In this document: positions 25,060-37,963 of the stretch, one piece after another
How the letters are laid out: every line of letters starts with the position of its first letter
Numbering within the stretch: the first letter of the stretch is position 1
Assembly (NCBI RefSeq): GCF_025698545.1
Contig: NC_068569.1
Coordinates: 16,926,001 to 16,990,000, forward strand
Source of the DNA: Gossypium raimondii
Taxonomy: Eukaryota; Streptophyta; Magnoliopsida; Malvales; Malvaceae
DNA: 64,000 nucleotides
Direction of reading: 5' to 3'
Position numbers and translations under genes: made by a program
The notes under the pieces: model-generated
What the model saw: only the letters and a program-made list of their open reading frames with translations
What the model was told of the DNA's origin: nothing
Database searches by the model: none

Positions 25060-25415
25060 GCGGACACACGCCTGTGTGGCTAGGCTATGTGTCTTACACG
25101 ATTATGAGACAAGCCCGTGTCTCAGGCCGTGTGGGCATTCAAATTAGGGACACATGACCGTGTCCCAACCCGTGTCCAAACTTGGGAGCTCTCTGACTTG
25201 GGTCACACGCCCGTGTGGTAGGTCGTGTGAGCATACTAACTTGCATTAATAAGGTGCAGGGGTCACTCGGCCAAGCCACATGCCCGTGTGCTAGGCCGTG
25301 TGATAAATTTTGAATATACTGCCTTGTGTAAATTTTTAAATACAGGGGACACATAGCCGTGTCAAATGACACACGGCTGAGACACACGCTCGTGTCTCTG
25401 TCCGTGTGGACGAAA
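25060..25415. repeat. CACACGGCCGTGTG-type palindromic repeat array
   Basis: Roughly ten degenerate copies of a palindromic core related to CACACG-CCGTGTG, such as GCCCGTGTGGTAGGTCGTGTG, at irregular spacing of about 20-60 bp. The same array occurs at 38443-38785 in another LTR. The only open frame across it (25139-25468) is repeat translation. Confidence 0.75.
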
Positions 25416-26339
25416 ATAGAACATTTCCAAACCACATTTCTCACCAATATTGGCATCAACCTAGACACGTCATTTTAACACATCAACAAACCACAACAAA
25501 GCAACCAAACAAGCCAAAATCATGTCTCATACTTGACAAATCACCACATATATCCAAATATCCATACTTACCAAATTGACCAAATACATATATGCATAAT
25601 TATGTCAAATATACCAATTCAAAACAATCATTAATATACTTATAAGATCACCATCACTCCAACTTATCAAACACATATCAAACATGATAAAGCCATATTT
25701 ATATACATACTTACATATCAAAATATATCAAGCACAAGCTATTCAAAAGGCTAACCATAGCAAGACAATTACATGCCAACGTTTGACCTAATTAACCTAT
25801 ACATGCCACTATAACCAAAATTAGTTTGTTATATATATATATATATATCGAAAAGGCCGATGGATAGTGTGATGTGGCTCCAATTAGCTTCCAGCCTTAA
25901 CGAGCTTCCGAATTACTATAAAACAGGAGAAATAAAACAGAGTAAGCATTTAAGCTTAGTAAGTTCGTATAACATGGAATTTAACTTACCATTATTTCAC
26001 ATATAAGGTAAGCATACAAGAATTATCCAAACCAACTAGGCCAAAAGCTTAAACACATATCCTCATCATATTAGCCAAGTAATCACATATAATAGCCCTT
26101 AATCATGGATAAACAAAGTCATCAAGCAAGTTCTACATTCCAGTAACAACCAATTCATGCATCGGTATATCAGGCAATATCATTTCCATGTACTTCATGT
26201 ATATACGGGTAATAGTTCATTTCGAACTCATACTATCTCATATCAGAACTTTTCCTGTTGAACTATTTAAAATATCGTTGGATACACGGGTAATACACAC
26301 GAAGTGTACAAATCTGTAATCCGTCAATTTATATATAGG

Positions 26340-26960
26340 TATGCCCATCTGAGCATATAATCAGGAAGCTCTTTTGAGCCATAGAACGGAAAGCTCATGA
26401 TAGCTGTATAACGGGAAGCTCTTGCGAACCAAATATCGGGAAGCTCAAGAAAGCCATTAATCGAAACGCTCATGAGAGCTAAATAACGAGAAGCTTGTGA
26501 GAGCTAGATATGATCATGGGTTGGGTTACCCGGCCCGACCCGACGACTTGCCCAAAAAATGAGAGGGTTCGAGTAAAAATATAGGCCCAAAATATGAGTT
26601 TGGGGAAAAAAAATAAGGCTCATTTAGAAAATAGACCGGGCTCGAGTAAAACTTTTTTGGCCCGGGCCCGGCCCGAATTATATATTAAATATTTTTTATT
26701 TTTAATCAAATATATATTTTATATATATTAAATATATATTTAATATGGTTCGGGCCGAGCTGGGCTCGGGCTTACCAATTTTCTCTCGAGCCGGGCTTGG
26801 ACAAATTTTTAGGCCCATATTTCAGGTCGGGCCAGGCTCGGGCCTAGAAACTGGGCGTAAAATTTTGTCTGGATCACCTCTAGTGAGAGCCAAGTATCGG
26901 GAAGCTCGTGAGAGCCAAATATCGGGACGCTCATAAAAACTGTGGTGTGTCCGCAACACA
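26340..26960. repeat. About 27-bp tandem repeat (CGGGAAGCTC type), interrupted
   Basis: Imperfect tandem units of the form AACGGGAAGCTCNNGAGAGCNAAAT, about 26-28 bp. About eight lie left of the insertion at 26504-26883 and two or three to the right. A diverged longer array of the same motif lies at 63150-63560, which shows that both sit in LTRs of one family. Confidence 0.8.
26504..26883. mobile_element. Small GC-rich insertion with imperfect terminal inverted repeats
   Basis: About 380 bp splits the 27-bp array. Its ends, CTAGATATGATC and, on the other strand, CTAGAGGTGATC, match at 10 of 12 positions. The interior is rich in GGCCCGGGCCCGGCCCG and AGGCCCA motifs, very unlike the host LTR, with an AT-rich centre. 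No coding capacity. CTAG occurs at both ends and could be part of the terminal repeat or a target duplication. A MITE is the likeliest explanation. Confidence 0.55.
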
Positions 26961-28174
26961 TGCAGGACCACAACCAATCCGGGAACCTTTAATGACAATG
27001 TCATTTGTATCCATCGAATTTCTTAGGTTCAAACGGGACTTGGTACTTGTCAGGTATTTTCGGATATGTGATCAATGCTTATACATGGCAATCATACATT
27101 TTACAAACATAAAATTCAATTTAAACATATAAGTATAAAAATTTTAATTACACGAACTTACCTCGACAATGTTCATGAATACAAAGGCTACTAATCCGAT
27201 ACTTTTTCTTTTCCTCAATCCAATTACGTACTAGGTGTATCCAGATCTATACAAATGAATTTAGCTCAATTTAATACAATTCACATCTAATCCAGTCCAA
27301 TACACATCTTTGAACAATTACTATTTTGCCCCTATACTTTTAATTAATTACGATTTAGTCCCTAGGTTCGGAAAATGAAATTCATACAATTTAATCCTTA
27401 TTCCAAGCCTAGCCGATTTTCATGTAAAGCAATAGCAGCCCATGTATTTCATAAAATTTAGATTTTTTTCCTGAATTTTTCATCTTTTCAATTTAGTCCC
27501 TAAATCATAATTTCATCAAAATTCTCTTTACAAAAGTTGTTTATCTATCAATAACCTTTCATTTTCTACCATAAAAATTTATAATTCAACTATATTCATC
27601 CATGGCAAAACCCTAGTACTTTGATAGTTTTGCAAATTAATCCCCGAGATAGCTAGATTAAGCTATTACGATCTTGGAAACATAAAAATATTAAAAACGG
27701 GACAAGAATACTCACCTAATTAAACAAATCCCATAACTAGGGTTTCCATGTTTTATTTTTAGGAAATATGATGAAAATGATGATATTTTATTATTTAATT
27801 CATTTATCATCTTTTATTTTATCATCTTTCCAATTTAACCCTTTACTTTTTAAAATTTCCAATGATGAATAATCATCCTTATCTACTAACTCCTCTAAAT
27901 GATCTATTTGTCATATAAGGACCTCCAATTTTAAATTCCATAGCTATTTGGTACCTTTAGCTACTAGAATTCAACTTTTGCACTCTATGTAATTTGGTCC
28001 TTTTTATCAAATTAAACATGAAATTGGTAAAATTTTCTTAACAAAATTTTCATACGATATTTCTATCATACTACAGATTATAAAATAATATTAAAATAAA
28101 TTTTCTTTTGGCCTCGGATTTGTGGTCCTGAAACCACTGTTCCGATTTCACTGAAAATGGGCTGTTATAGGAGA

Positions 28175-29265
28175 CATACTAAAGAATGCCCCACGAACCT
28201 CATCGTCGGAAACCATTAATAGTAGATCCCCTTTCTCCTCGAATTTCAATGAAGGAAAGTTACCATAACATGGAAACACACCACTAACCGAATAATCCAT
28301 TGTGTAAAGATCTTTATAAAAATTTACATGTTGCTTCAACTCCTCGTCATCAAAGCACCAATCACCATTCTCAATGATAAGCCCCTCTATCTTCCGCCTA
28401 GCCAATGCACGACTATGAAAATAACTCATATTCCTATCACTATTCTTTAGCTAAACTGATATAGATTTTTAACACCACAATAACTGCTCATGCTTTAACA
28501 CTTCTTGAATTTATCTTTGAAGCTCAAGTTCACGAGAGTGGAGTCTTGGAGAATTGCACCACTCCAATACTCTTTGCACTCTTCCCAACTCTGAAATCAA
28601 CCTCCTTTTACGCACAAAAATGTTACTGTAAACACACTTATTCCACTCTTGAACTACTTCCTATAAATGCTCCAAATTCTCATTAACTGCCAATTCATTG
28701 TTCTAATTACCACTCACTAGGTGTTGAAAATCTACATGAAGCATCTAACTAGTAAGACAACGAAATGGCCTGACACCCTTGCTCACCTTCGGTCTAAGCG
28801 TGATGAAAATCAACCGGTGATCCATTTTCAATCTATGAAGGTTCCTAACAAAACAATCAAGTGCAATAGAATCCCAATCTGAATTACAAATAGCCCTATC
28901 CAGTATCTGAGACAAGTTCCCTCGACTCCATGTAAACTGTACTCCACTAGCTCCCAAATCTCACAATCCATTTCTAAATAAAAACTCGTGGAACCATCTG
29001 CATCCAATTCTTGAAACAGGTGCACCACCCACTCTTTCAGAGCTATCAATAATCAAATCAAAATCCTCAACTAGGATCCAAGGACCAACTATTATTCCAT
29101 CAAAGAATCCAACAACTTCCAAAGCTTCCTTCTCACTATTGAATGAGGACTAGCACAAACAGTTGAACAAATAAAACTATCAGGAACTCGCTTACTGCGA
29201 ATCCTCAAATGAACACCTAACAATGAATCACCTTACCTACTGTGACTCCCCATCTCTAATAATAA
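28175..29265 (-). pseudogene. LINE endonuclease and reverse transcriptase, 5' portion of a split copy
   Basis: The minus strand carries, in order, the end of an endonuclease/exonuclease/phosphatase domain (GASGVQFTWSRGNLSQILDR, then LHRLKMDHRLI), a linker, and the start of a plant LINE open frame 2 reverse transcriptase region (SYFHSRALARRKIEGL, then DDEVRGAFFSMSP). Frames change several times, so it is not functional. The reverse transcriptase continues beyond the solo LTR at 24440-24829. The N-terminal half of the endonuclease is missing. Confidence 0.85.
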
Positions 29266-29269
29266 TTAA

Positions 29270-30170
29270 ATGATTAATTAGTATTTACATAAAACACATA
29301 CACATATAAAGTTGTAATATATAGTTTTAATATATGGGTGTGTGAGATCTCTAATAATTAATTAGTATTTACATAAAACAATTAGTAAAATAATGATTAA
29401 ATAATTAATTTATTTTATAGAAATCTATTGACGAATCATTTATTAGTTAAATTTTGTTTTTAGATTAAGTAGGAAAAATATTTCTAATTAATATTTTTAT
29501 TTATAATTAATACTCAAATTTAATTATCTAAATTAGTTAATGAAAATATTTAATTTCAAATATGAGTTCAAAATCATTTATCAAACAACGAAAAAAAGTA
29601 GAAAGATAAATTAAGTGACAATAATCCAACATAAATATTTTCATAACTTGTGTCATTTGTAAAATACTATAAAAGATAAAGTCTCTTTAAAACAAATAAA
29701 ACTTTTTTTTTCTTTTCTAAAATTAAATCACAAGAGTAATTAAATATTATCAATTAAATTAATAAATTGCTAACTCACATAAAAAAAAAAAATTGGCCTC
29801 CTTCTCTTTAGCAGCCTCCTCCACACCTTCAACATGACATAAACAAGTATTTCAACTCCATTTTTGATTTAGCCATTTATTTATGGTTGCCTAACACCAT
29901 ACTCAAACTCCTCATCTTTGTTATTAGTGCTTGTAAAATGTTCAAAAATAATAACAAAAGATGTTTGCAAAAGGTTTTTTCTCTCCCAAATTAAGGCTAC
30001 TTTGCAACGTGGATTTCAACGACCTTCGTTTAAAGTTTCCTAGCTGTAGTTTTGCTTTGGGTTGGAGCAAGCAAACTTAAAAAAATAATGCCAATCATTA
30101 CTTCATTCACTTCGGGATAAACAAATTCTAAGAAAGCATTCGTCTTTATTTTTATTATAAAAAAAGAAAG
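29270..30170. other. AT-rich intergenic DNA
   Basis: No gene. Two copies of an ATTAATTAGTATTTACATAAAACA segment occur near 29273 and 29358. The part next to 30233 is probably the 3' UTR of the P450 gene. Confidence 0.5.
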
Positions 30171-30233
30171 ATCATGTATATATGCATTATGCTGAATAAA
30201 GTGCATCCTGATGTGCTCGCCTATACAAATGTC

Positions 30234-32677
30234 TCAGATTGTGGACAGGAGGTTCACCATGCCTGGGCGAGGACTACACAAAGCTACCAAGGGCTCAGCT
30301 TTCGGCATGGTGAGCCCCGTGCCTTCCCTCATATCGGTTTCCTCCTCACCAATCCTATTCCACTCAAATGACTGAATCAAGGAACCAATTACCAATCCTA
30401 CCACTTTCCTGCCTAGATTAGCCCCAGGGCAAGCCCGCCTTCCCACACCAAAAGGAAGTAGTTTACACCCTCCACCTTCTTCCCCACCTTCAAATCTCTC
30501 TGGCATAAATCTTGTGGCCTCCTCCCAAAGCTTAGGGTCCCTTTGGATGGTCCACGCATTAACAAATAACATTGTTCCTTGTGGTACACTATATCCACAA
30601 ACCACGCAATCTTCTGATGATTCATGTGGTAATAGCAATGGTGCTGGTGGAAATAACCTCATAGTTTCTGAAATTATGGATTGTAGATAATTCAACTTTG
30701 GCAGGTCTGTTTCATCTAAAAACTTGTCTTGTCCCACTTCAGCAGTTATTTCAGTCCAAGCTTTATGCATGGCTTCAGGATGATTAAGAAGAAGCGAAAT
30801 TGCCCATTCCATGCTCACATATGAAGTTTCTGTTCCAGCACCTAGTACTGCCTACAAACATGTTTTACAGATCTAGGAACTTAGGAATTGGAAAGGTCAA
30901 AAGGGATATGAATATCAAATACTTAAATATATATTTCAGAGAAATATCCATATTTAATACTAAGAATTATCTAAGGTGATTTAGCCTCTTTACTATAATT
31001 TTTTAGCTCCTCTATTTTTCCAAAGTTGTATATTCGGATAATTTTTATATTAATTTTATCGAATAATTTTACATACACTTTCACATTTCTTATAATCAAA
31101 TAAATTATTTGCATATTATACTATGTTTTTCATTTTAAATAAGAAAACAATCCATATAAATAGTGTAGTCATGCCACCAAGATATGACACAGTCAAATTA
31201 TTTTACAGAATTAATAAAAAAAGTCGACATCAAAATTGAAAAATACATTTTAAAGAAATACAATAAAAACTATAAAATATTTATAAAAAAAGACATCATT
31301 ATTTAAACACTTTACTTTTAAAACTTTAAAATTATATTTATAAAAATTAAATTATATTTTATATTTAATTTTAAAAGATATATACCGACATTTAATTTTT
31401 TAGTACAACACTTAAATTTACTAAAAACCCTACCACACAGACTTTTTATAAAATTTGACCTTGGAGCTTTCTTTTCAAAAGTTGAATAATGAATCTTTAC
31501 TCTTAAAAAAAAACAGCTTACAAACAGATGTCATCACTATTCACATGGTGTGGATTATCTTGTGCTGCAAATTTTGGAAAACAAAAGTAATTTGTTAAAA
31601 TAAACAATTAATTAATTTTTTTTAAAAATTATCAACTTAACTATGGATGACGCATGAAGGGGAGACTTTGAGCATGTTGACCTGCAAAACCAAAAACATA
31701 AAAAAAAAGTCCCATACTTCAAGATTCATGGATCTTACCAATATAGTTCCTTTTATGGTTTCATCAGTATAGAATTCCGGTTCAGTTTGTTGCAAGGATA
31801 ACATGACATCGATCAAAGTTGTTTTTGTGGCTTTGTTGCTTGCATCAGATGAACCCGAAGACGGATGGGTTGAGTCTGCCCTCATCTCTCTATGCTCTTC
31901 AAGAAGGAACTCTAAGAATTTGTCAAGTTTCTTCATGGTTCTCTTCATCTTCCTCTCTACACCTTGGAAATCAACCCACTGAAGCACAGGAAAAAAGTCG
32001 TTCAAATTTGTGCTTCCATGGATCTCCGTGGCCTCTTTCATGATGTCTCGAAACTCCATGGCTTTTTTATCCACTACATCTTTACCGTAATATCGCTTTC
32101 CGGCAATCATCCTTAGAATAATATTGAAAACAAGGTCCATAAGCTTTGATGAAAGTTCCACCTTTGCCGGTTTCCTGGTGGAGGCCAGGAATAGTTCCTT
32201 TAGCAATAACTGCACTTCCTCTTGCCGGATGCTGGCAAACATGGCGAGCCGGCTTGTGGAGAAGAGCTCCACGGTAGTGAGACGCTTAAGGTTACGCCAA
32301 TAATCACCATAGGGTGCTAATCCTATGGTAGAATAGTTATAATTGAGGTGTTTGCCAGCAAGCATCTGAGGGCGATTTGCAAAGATGATATCATTTTTTG
32401 TAAAGCACTCTTCGGCTGCTGATGCTGAGGAGACTATAAGGACTTTACGAGTTCCGAACTGAAGGAGGAGAATGGGGCCATATTTTTGTGAAAGTTGATG
32501 AAGAGTTCGATGAAATGGTTCTTTTAGAAGATGGAGATGGCCTATGATTGGCAAAGCTGGAGGGCTAGGCGGTAAATTTCCTGAAGTTGGACGTTTTTGT
32601 ATGATGGATTTGAAAACTAATGCAAAGAGGAAAATGGAGATGCAGAGTATGATGTTGGACAAAGTTGTTACTTCCAT
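30234..32677 (-). CDS. Cytochrome P450, CYP81 family
   Basis: This is an intact two-exon gene: exon 1 32677-31739, a phase-0 GT-AG intron of 887 bp (31738-30852), exon 2 30851-30234. It encodes 518 residues, the normal length for an ER-anchored plant P450. An N-terminal membrane anchor (about 5-25) is followed by a proline-rich hinge (PPSPPALPIIGH). I-helix AGTETS lies at about 318-323 and ExxR (ETMR) at 375-378. PERF is at about 430, and the heme loop FGVGRRACPG has its Cys ligand at about 454. The WxxxRR equivalent (WRNLKR) and the C-terminus EPLVALCSPRP are CYP81-like. CYP81 enzymes oxidise flavonoids, isoflavones, lignans or indole glucosinolates, or detoxify herbicides; the substrate here cannot be inferred. 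An in-frame ATG at about 32719 lies upstream, but 32677 gives the usual N-terminus. A truncated paralogue lies directly upstream. Confidence 0.95.
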
Positions 32678-32780
32678 ATTTTCTAATGCTGGGGGGCAAC
32701 TCTCTCTCCTAAATATCAAATTAATCTTCCAGCTTATACATATACTGATGTCAAGTGTACAGATCAGAATGGAATATATT

Positions 32781-32793
32781 TATTTATACACGT
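32781..32793 (-). promoter_or_regulatory. Candidate TATA box and ACGT element of the CYP81 gene
   Basis: On the gene strand TATAAATA (32781-32788) lies about 105 bp upstream of the ATG, directly preceded by ACGTGT (32788-32793), a G-box/ABRE-like core. Both lie in the short gap between the intact gene and the upstream P450 fragment. Confidence 0.45.
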
Positions 32794-32825
32794 AACAAAC
32801 AGCACTTATTGTATAGCTGTATGTA

Positions 32826-33235
32826 TCACACTATTACCACCAAACTATTTAAGGCTAGGCTATTCCCTGTGGCACTCAAACTTCCAATATGAGAGAGGAG
32901 TTTAATCAAATCAGGCCGTGGAGAACACAGAGCCTCCAATGGCGTAGCCTTGGACAAAGCTGGTCCAGTACCTGGGGTCATATCCACTTTGGCCGACCCT
33001 ACCTTTTCCCATTCAAACCATTGTATAGCTGCACAAGTGCCAATAAAACCAACCGCAAGCCCATGGTAGCGCCAGGACAGGCTCTCCTCCCAAGTCCAAA
33101 TGGAAGAAATTTCGATCCTTCTTTCTCCTCCGAACTTGCCTCAAACATTTCAGGCTTGAATTCGGTTGGGTCTTCCCATATACTAGGATCCCTGTGGATG
33201 GCCCAGGCATTAACCATCAGCAGTGTACTATGAAT
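32826..33235 (-). pseudogene. Truncated CYP81 paralogue, C-terminal fragment
   Basis: The minus strand encodes only the last quarter of a CYP81 protein: [17 protein letters not shown], a degenerate PERF region (FKPEMF), heme loop [13 protein letters not shown] and, after one frameshift near 33040-33060, the tail [16 protein letters not shown] through EALCSPRP. It matches the intact neighbour closely in this region. Everything N-terminal to the PERF region is gone; beyond 33240 the sequence is AT-rich non-coding. It is a dead tandem duplicate. Confidence 0.9.
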
Positions 33236-33239
33236 GTTT

Positions 33240-34300
33240 GTATTTCTGGTTTATTGTTTTTAACGACGATTATGAAATTAACTTTGTAAAATGATGTGAA
33301 TGTAAATCTGTCACACTTTTAATTAAAATCAATATAATATTGAGTTTCATCTGATATTCTTTTTAATGTTTAAATATTAAATTATTTCAAATTACGTCAT
33401 TTTAATACAAGATTTTACATTAAAATATATTTTATCAAATTCTAGACCAACTTTCTTTCAATTTTTTTTTTTGAAAAATGCATATGTTTATTTCATTTTA
33501 ATACAAAATTTTACAATAAACAATATATTTTATCAAATCCTAAAACCTTTTCCAACTTTTAAATATTAATTTTTTTGTTTCTTTATTTCAACTAATAAAT
33601 ATTTCATATGTATTTTTAATTAAAACTTTAATATCTTTTGTTTCATGTGTTCTTTTAGCTACAAAGGGTTTTTGTTTTCATGTAATTGATATTAAATCAA
33701 CAAGTAATTAGAGAGAGTGAAAATGAATTTCGTCCCTAAATCAAGTTCAATTCACTATTAAAAGGGTTTTATTTAAATATCACTCCCAACTTGGACAAGA
33801 TGGATTTTACACTATAAACGAATGAAAACGCGTGATTACATCAAAGAAAATGTAATTTTAATACAAAATTTTATATTAAAATACATATCTTATCAAGTTC
33901 CAAACCAACATATCTAACCTCTCTTTAATTCTTGAATTACAAAATCCTAGAAAGACTTATCTAACTCTCTCTATATGTTTGTTAATTGGTTGCATACTCA
34001 TATATATGCTTTCCAAAATTTTGATTTCCTTCAGACTTACCCAATTTTATATATTGCTTTGTTTATTATTTCTTATAAGCTCACAATTAATTAGTATACA
34101 ACAAGTTTCAATATAATCGATCAAAATCACACTCATAATTTTGGAAAAAAATAATATTGATATATTAATCATGATACATATTTTACTTTTTATATTAATA
34201 TTTGTTAGAGATTTAAATTATGCACTATAAAATTAATTTTAAAATTAACTATTCAATTCCCAATTGATTTTACTAAAATATTTATTAACAATTCAAAATA
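33240..34300. other. AT-rich intergenic DNA
   Basis: No gene. Three loosely related copies of a TTTTAATACAAAATTTTA segment followed by a TATTTTATCAAAT-like stretch occur near 33397, 33498 and 33857, which suggests a decayed repeat. Confidence 0.5.
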
Positions 34301-34307
34301 TCTTGGT

Positions 34308-37300
34308 ACTTTAAAATATTTACAATTTGATTCTATTTCAATCTCAAGTTAGCAAAAGAACTATTGTAAGCTCGTATAAGATCCATAAATTATTTCATAT
34401 CGTATTATACATATGTGTTACTCGTATTTGAATGTCTAATAGTATGTAATTGAATATAATTGATCGTAGTTGCTTTGGCAACGAATGTGGTATCTTGTAG
34501 CTCAGACCCGACGATTGGATCGGGTATCGTGGTGCTACAACTAAATTGTAAAAGTTCAATCGCTATAGAGTTTTAATTAGGAAAATGCTTGAAAACCTAT
34601 ATAGCAATTAACCCAATGGGCAAATTTGGTTATTTAACCATTTCTAATCACATGATGATGTTTCCACTTAGACTAATTAAGAATAAAATAAAAATGATTA
34701 AATGTAAATTAACTTAATTAAAGTAGATTAAATTAATCTTAATTAATGTATATGTATTAAAGTTCGTGGAAAGATGAAACAAAACTAGCATCTTTATCAA
34801 GCCTCACCGTCCACTTGAAGGAAAACAAAAACCACTATTGTTGAGCTTAAAAGCATTCAACCATTACAAATTAACAATGTAAATTAAGCTAGTTTTATGT
34901 AAATTTTATAGAATTATGATCATGGGAGCTTGATTTACCTTGTCCATGTATCAATTTGTTTAATTGTTGAAATTTTGATAAGTTTTTGTTGTTGAGAATT
35001 GGATGAATTAGGTGTGAAATTAATAGAAACTAAGCTTAGATTATGAAAAAGACTAAATTGTAAAGCTTAATTGTTCGCTCTGTATATTAGGGACCAAATT
35101 GAATAAAATAAAAATACGATATGAAATAGTGATAAGAATAGAAATTATAAGGTCCTTAATGAATAAACATGAAATCATATTTTAATTTAAAGCTCTATAT
35201 TGAAATTATGTTTGTCTCAGGTTTAGGGACTAAATTGAATAAATTACAAAATATGTTTGGCTTTATATTTGAATGTGATTTGATGGACTTTGATATTGTG
35301 ACATTTCTCAATTATTATTCGTAGCTAAAGACAACACTGAGCTATCGAGAGGGAAAGGAAAAACGAGAGTCAACGACGAGTGGCGCGAACTTTTAGCTTG
35401 TATTTCTATGATTCAAGATCAAATCAGATATTGCATATTCATGATATTTTGCATACTATGGTATTGAGATGAGTTAATAATCATTGTTTGACTTGAATTA
35501 TTATGATTGGGATTGAATATCGAAATAGTGGACTGAATTGAATGAAATAGAAAGTAACATGATTTAATTGAAATGTGATATGTGGTTTGAAAATGAATTG
35601 AAACATGTTATAAAATGTGATGAAACTGTGAAATGATGATGATTTGAAAATGTTGGAATATGAATTGAATCGTATAATGAAATTAGAAAATTGGTTACCC
35701 TATTAGTTGTTCTGATAGAGTTAGATATAGTTGGCATGCCATAAGATCAGGATATTGATTTAAAACCATCATTGCCGGGCAACTCGGGGTGGTAGAATAT
35801 ACATGTTGAGACATCGTTTCTAGGCAACCCAAGATGGTTGTACATGTTTAGAGTCATTGTTGTCGGGCCACCCAGGGTGACAAATCTATATATCTGTTCT
35901 GAATCTGTGTCTGGTTAATAGAGTTATATAAACACGATTTGGATACATGGTAAATTAAAATGAAATGTGATTGATTCGGTACAATTGCACACATATGAAA
36001 TGCGATATTCGACATCATGTGCAAGATCATGCAAAATGAGTTAAAAACGAGCCCTAGGGTGTGTTCGTACAAGTTGATGATTGTGTTTGAATAAGTATAC
36101 GCTTATGGAGGATAATGTGAAATGAATGACAGATGATATGACAAGTATATGTATATATGGCATAGTTTAATTATATGAATTGATCGTTAGGTTTATGTTA
36201 TTAGTTGATATGTTACAAAAGAGAGAAATGATACCTTAATGTTGAATAGTTTGACTGATATGTTTAGGTACTTATGTAATAAATTGAAGTGTAAAATGGA
36301 TATGTGCAAGCTATGTGGTAATGAAAGTTTTTGGCATAAGTATGTATGTGATTTGGCTATATTGACTTGAATCATGGAATACCACTAAGCTTTATCACTC
36401 AGCGAACGATTTGTTTTCTCCATACGCAAGTAAATTCTGAAGTTCCTAAGCGTAATCCAGCATCCAGCCAGAGATCTTTGACTTAACAATGTTTGTATAG
36501 TTCCATTTTGTTATGTACCTAGGTTGAGTTAATTTTAGCATAATATGCGGTCATGTTTATTTGTGAATTTAGAATTGGTATTTTGGAAATGGCCACAAGA
36601 TTTGAAATGCATAAATTAGTTGATATGTTTATGATCTATTTGAATATGCATATATATGTCAAATGCTTAAATGGTTGTACTATGAAAATTAGCTTATAAG
36701 TTGTATGGTATTGATGAAATGGTTACATTGTATTAGTACATTTGTGAATAAGGTACTATTGTATAGAATTGAACTTTTGAAACATATGTATTTTGTTGGA
36801 AAAATACATTAGAAATGTTGAATTGTTATTTAGGTAAGTGTAAGTTGGTGCCATTTTAGACTATTTGCAAACAGACGGTCACGTCACAACGTTAGACCCT
36901 TATCATCGTGATGAGACCTAGTTAGTATATTGCATTGTGATGAGGAACCCCCGAAGTCGTGATGTCAACCCTAGATTTTGAAATCTTTACGATTTGGTCC
37001 TAATCTAACCTCGAGTTAGCAATAGAGTTTTCATAAGCTCGTGTAAGACTCGAAAATGATTGCATATCATATCATATGCATGTATTACTTGTATTTAAAT
37101 GTATAATGGTATAAATTGAATATATTTGATCGTAGTTGCTCCAACAATGAATATGGTATCCTATAGCTCAGACCTGACAATCGGGTCCAGTATGGGGTGT
37201 TACATTTAGCATCGTCATGATGTGACCAAGTTAGTGAGTTACGTCATGGTGAGGAATCCCTGAAGTTAAAATGTCAACTTGAGATTTTGAAAACTTTACA

Positions 37301-37515
37301 GTTTGATCCTAATTCGACCTCAGGTTAGCATTAGAGCTTTCATAAGCTCGTGTATGACCCGAAAATGATTATATATCGTATCATATGCTTATATTACTTG
37401 TATTTGAATGTTTAGTGTTATAAAATTGAATATAATTTATTGTAGTTGCTTCGGTAACAAATGTGACATCTTGTGACTCAAACACGATGATCGAGTCAGA
37501 TATCGAGGTATTACA
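34308..37515 (+). mobile_element. Gypsy-type LTR remnants, plus orientation
   Basis: Three copies of one LTR 3' end are present, finishing near 34548, 37207 and 37515. Each contains AAGCTCGT, a TATTACTTGTATTTGAATG-like block, TTGATCGTAGTTGCT and a GAC-cGAT-GG(G/A)T segment before the terminal (G)TGTTACA or its decayed form. Between the first and second lies LTR-type sequence, with CTAAATTGAATAAA blocks and GGCAACTCGGGGTGG/GGCAACCCAAGATGG repeats at 35775-35885. No LTR start or coding region was identified, so these are fragments. The open frames at 35854-36375 show no domain. Confidence 0.6.
36900..37515 (+). repeat. Tandem duplication of an LTR 3' end, unit about 307 bp
   Basis: Segments 36900-37207 and 37208-37515 align along their whole length, from ATCATCGTGATGAGACC and GCATCGTCATGATGTGACC to the common end TTACATTTAG. 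Many substitutions separate them, so the duplication is not recent. A third, partial copy ends near 34548. Confidence 0.75.
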
Positions 37516-37963
37516 TTTAGAGAAATTATTCTTAGATACCACCAAAATCGTCTGAACGTAAAAGTAAACAGTAGGCAAATCAACTATGGAGGGCAACATA
37601 AAGTAAACGACAATTTTGGTGTTGGAAAGTGGCAATTAGCCGACGAAAGCAACACACACTCAAATAATTGTTAGACCAAGTTTTCTTCATTCTATCAAAA
37701 AAAAAGTTTTATTCATTACTTACTAGTAATATATTTCATTTACACATATGGTGTGGTGAAGTCCACAAAATTCAACAAAGATTTTGGAAATGCAAAACCC
37801 CACCATTGCTTGCAGTTCATATAAGGATAAAGCAGAGTTCCCCCATAAGAAACCCACCATCGTTGACAAAATGCACCAAAAAACAATTCACGTGTTCCAT
37901 AGTCTAACTAATCCATCACAAAGTCACAAGCATTAACATAAACACTATTGATCAAAATAAGCT

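Larger units (their letters stand above)
24825..28174 (-). mobile_element. Solo LTR, Gypsy type, minus orientation, target duplication GGAGA
   Basis: The LTR (24830-28169, 3340 bp) starts TGTAACACCCC and ends GGGCTGTTATA on the plus strand, with perfect 5-bp duplications GGAGA at 24825-24829 and 28170-28174. Removing the LTR and one duplication rejoins the LINE reading frame on the minus strand, independent proof of the boundaries. It contains CCGTGTG-type palindrome repeats (25060-25415), a roughly 27-bp tandem array (26340-26960) and a further insertion (26504-26883). No internal coding domain remains. The terminal CA has become TA at the 28169 end. Confidence 0.92.

Noticed and set aside
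25139..25468. 109-residue frame with repeated GHGHV-like segments
   Set aside because: Translation of the CCGTGTG array.
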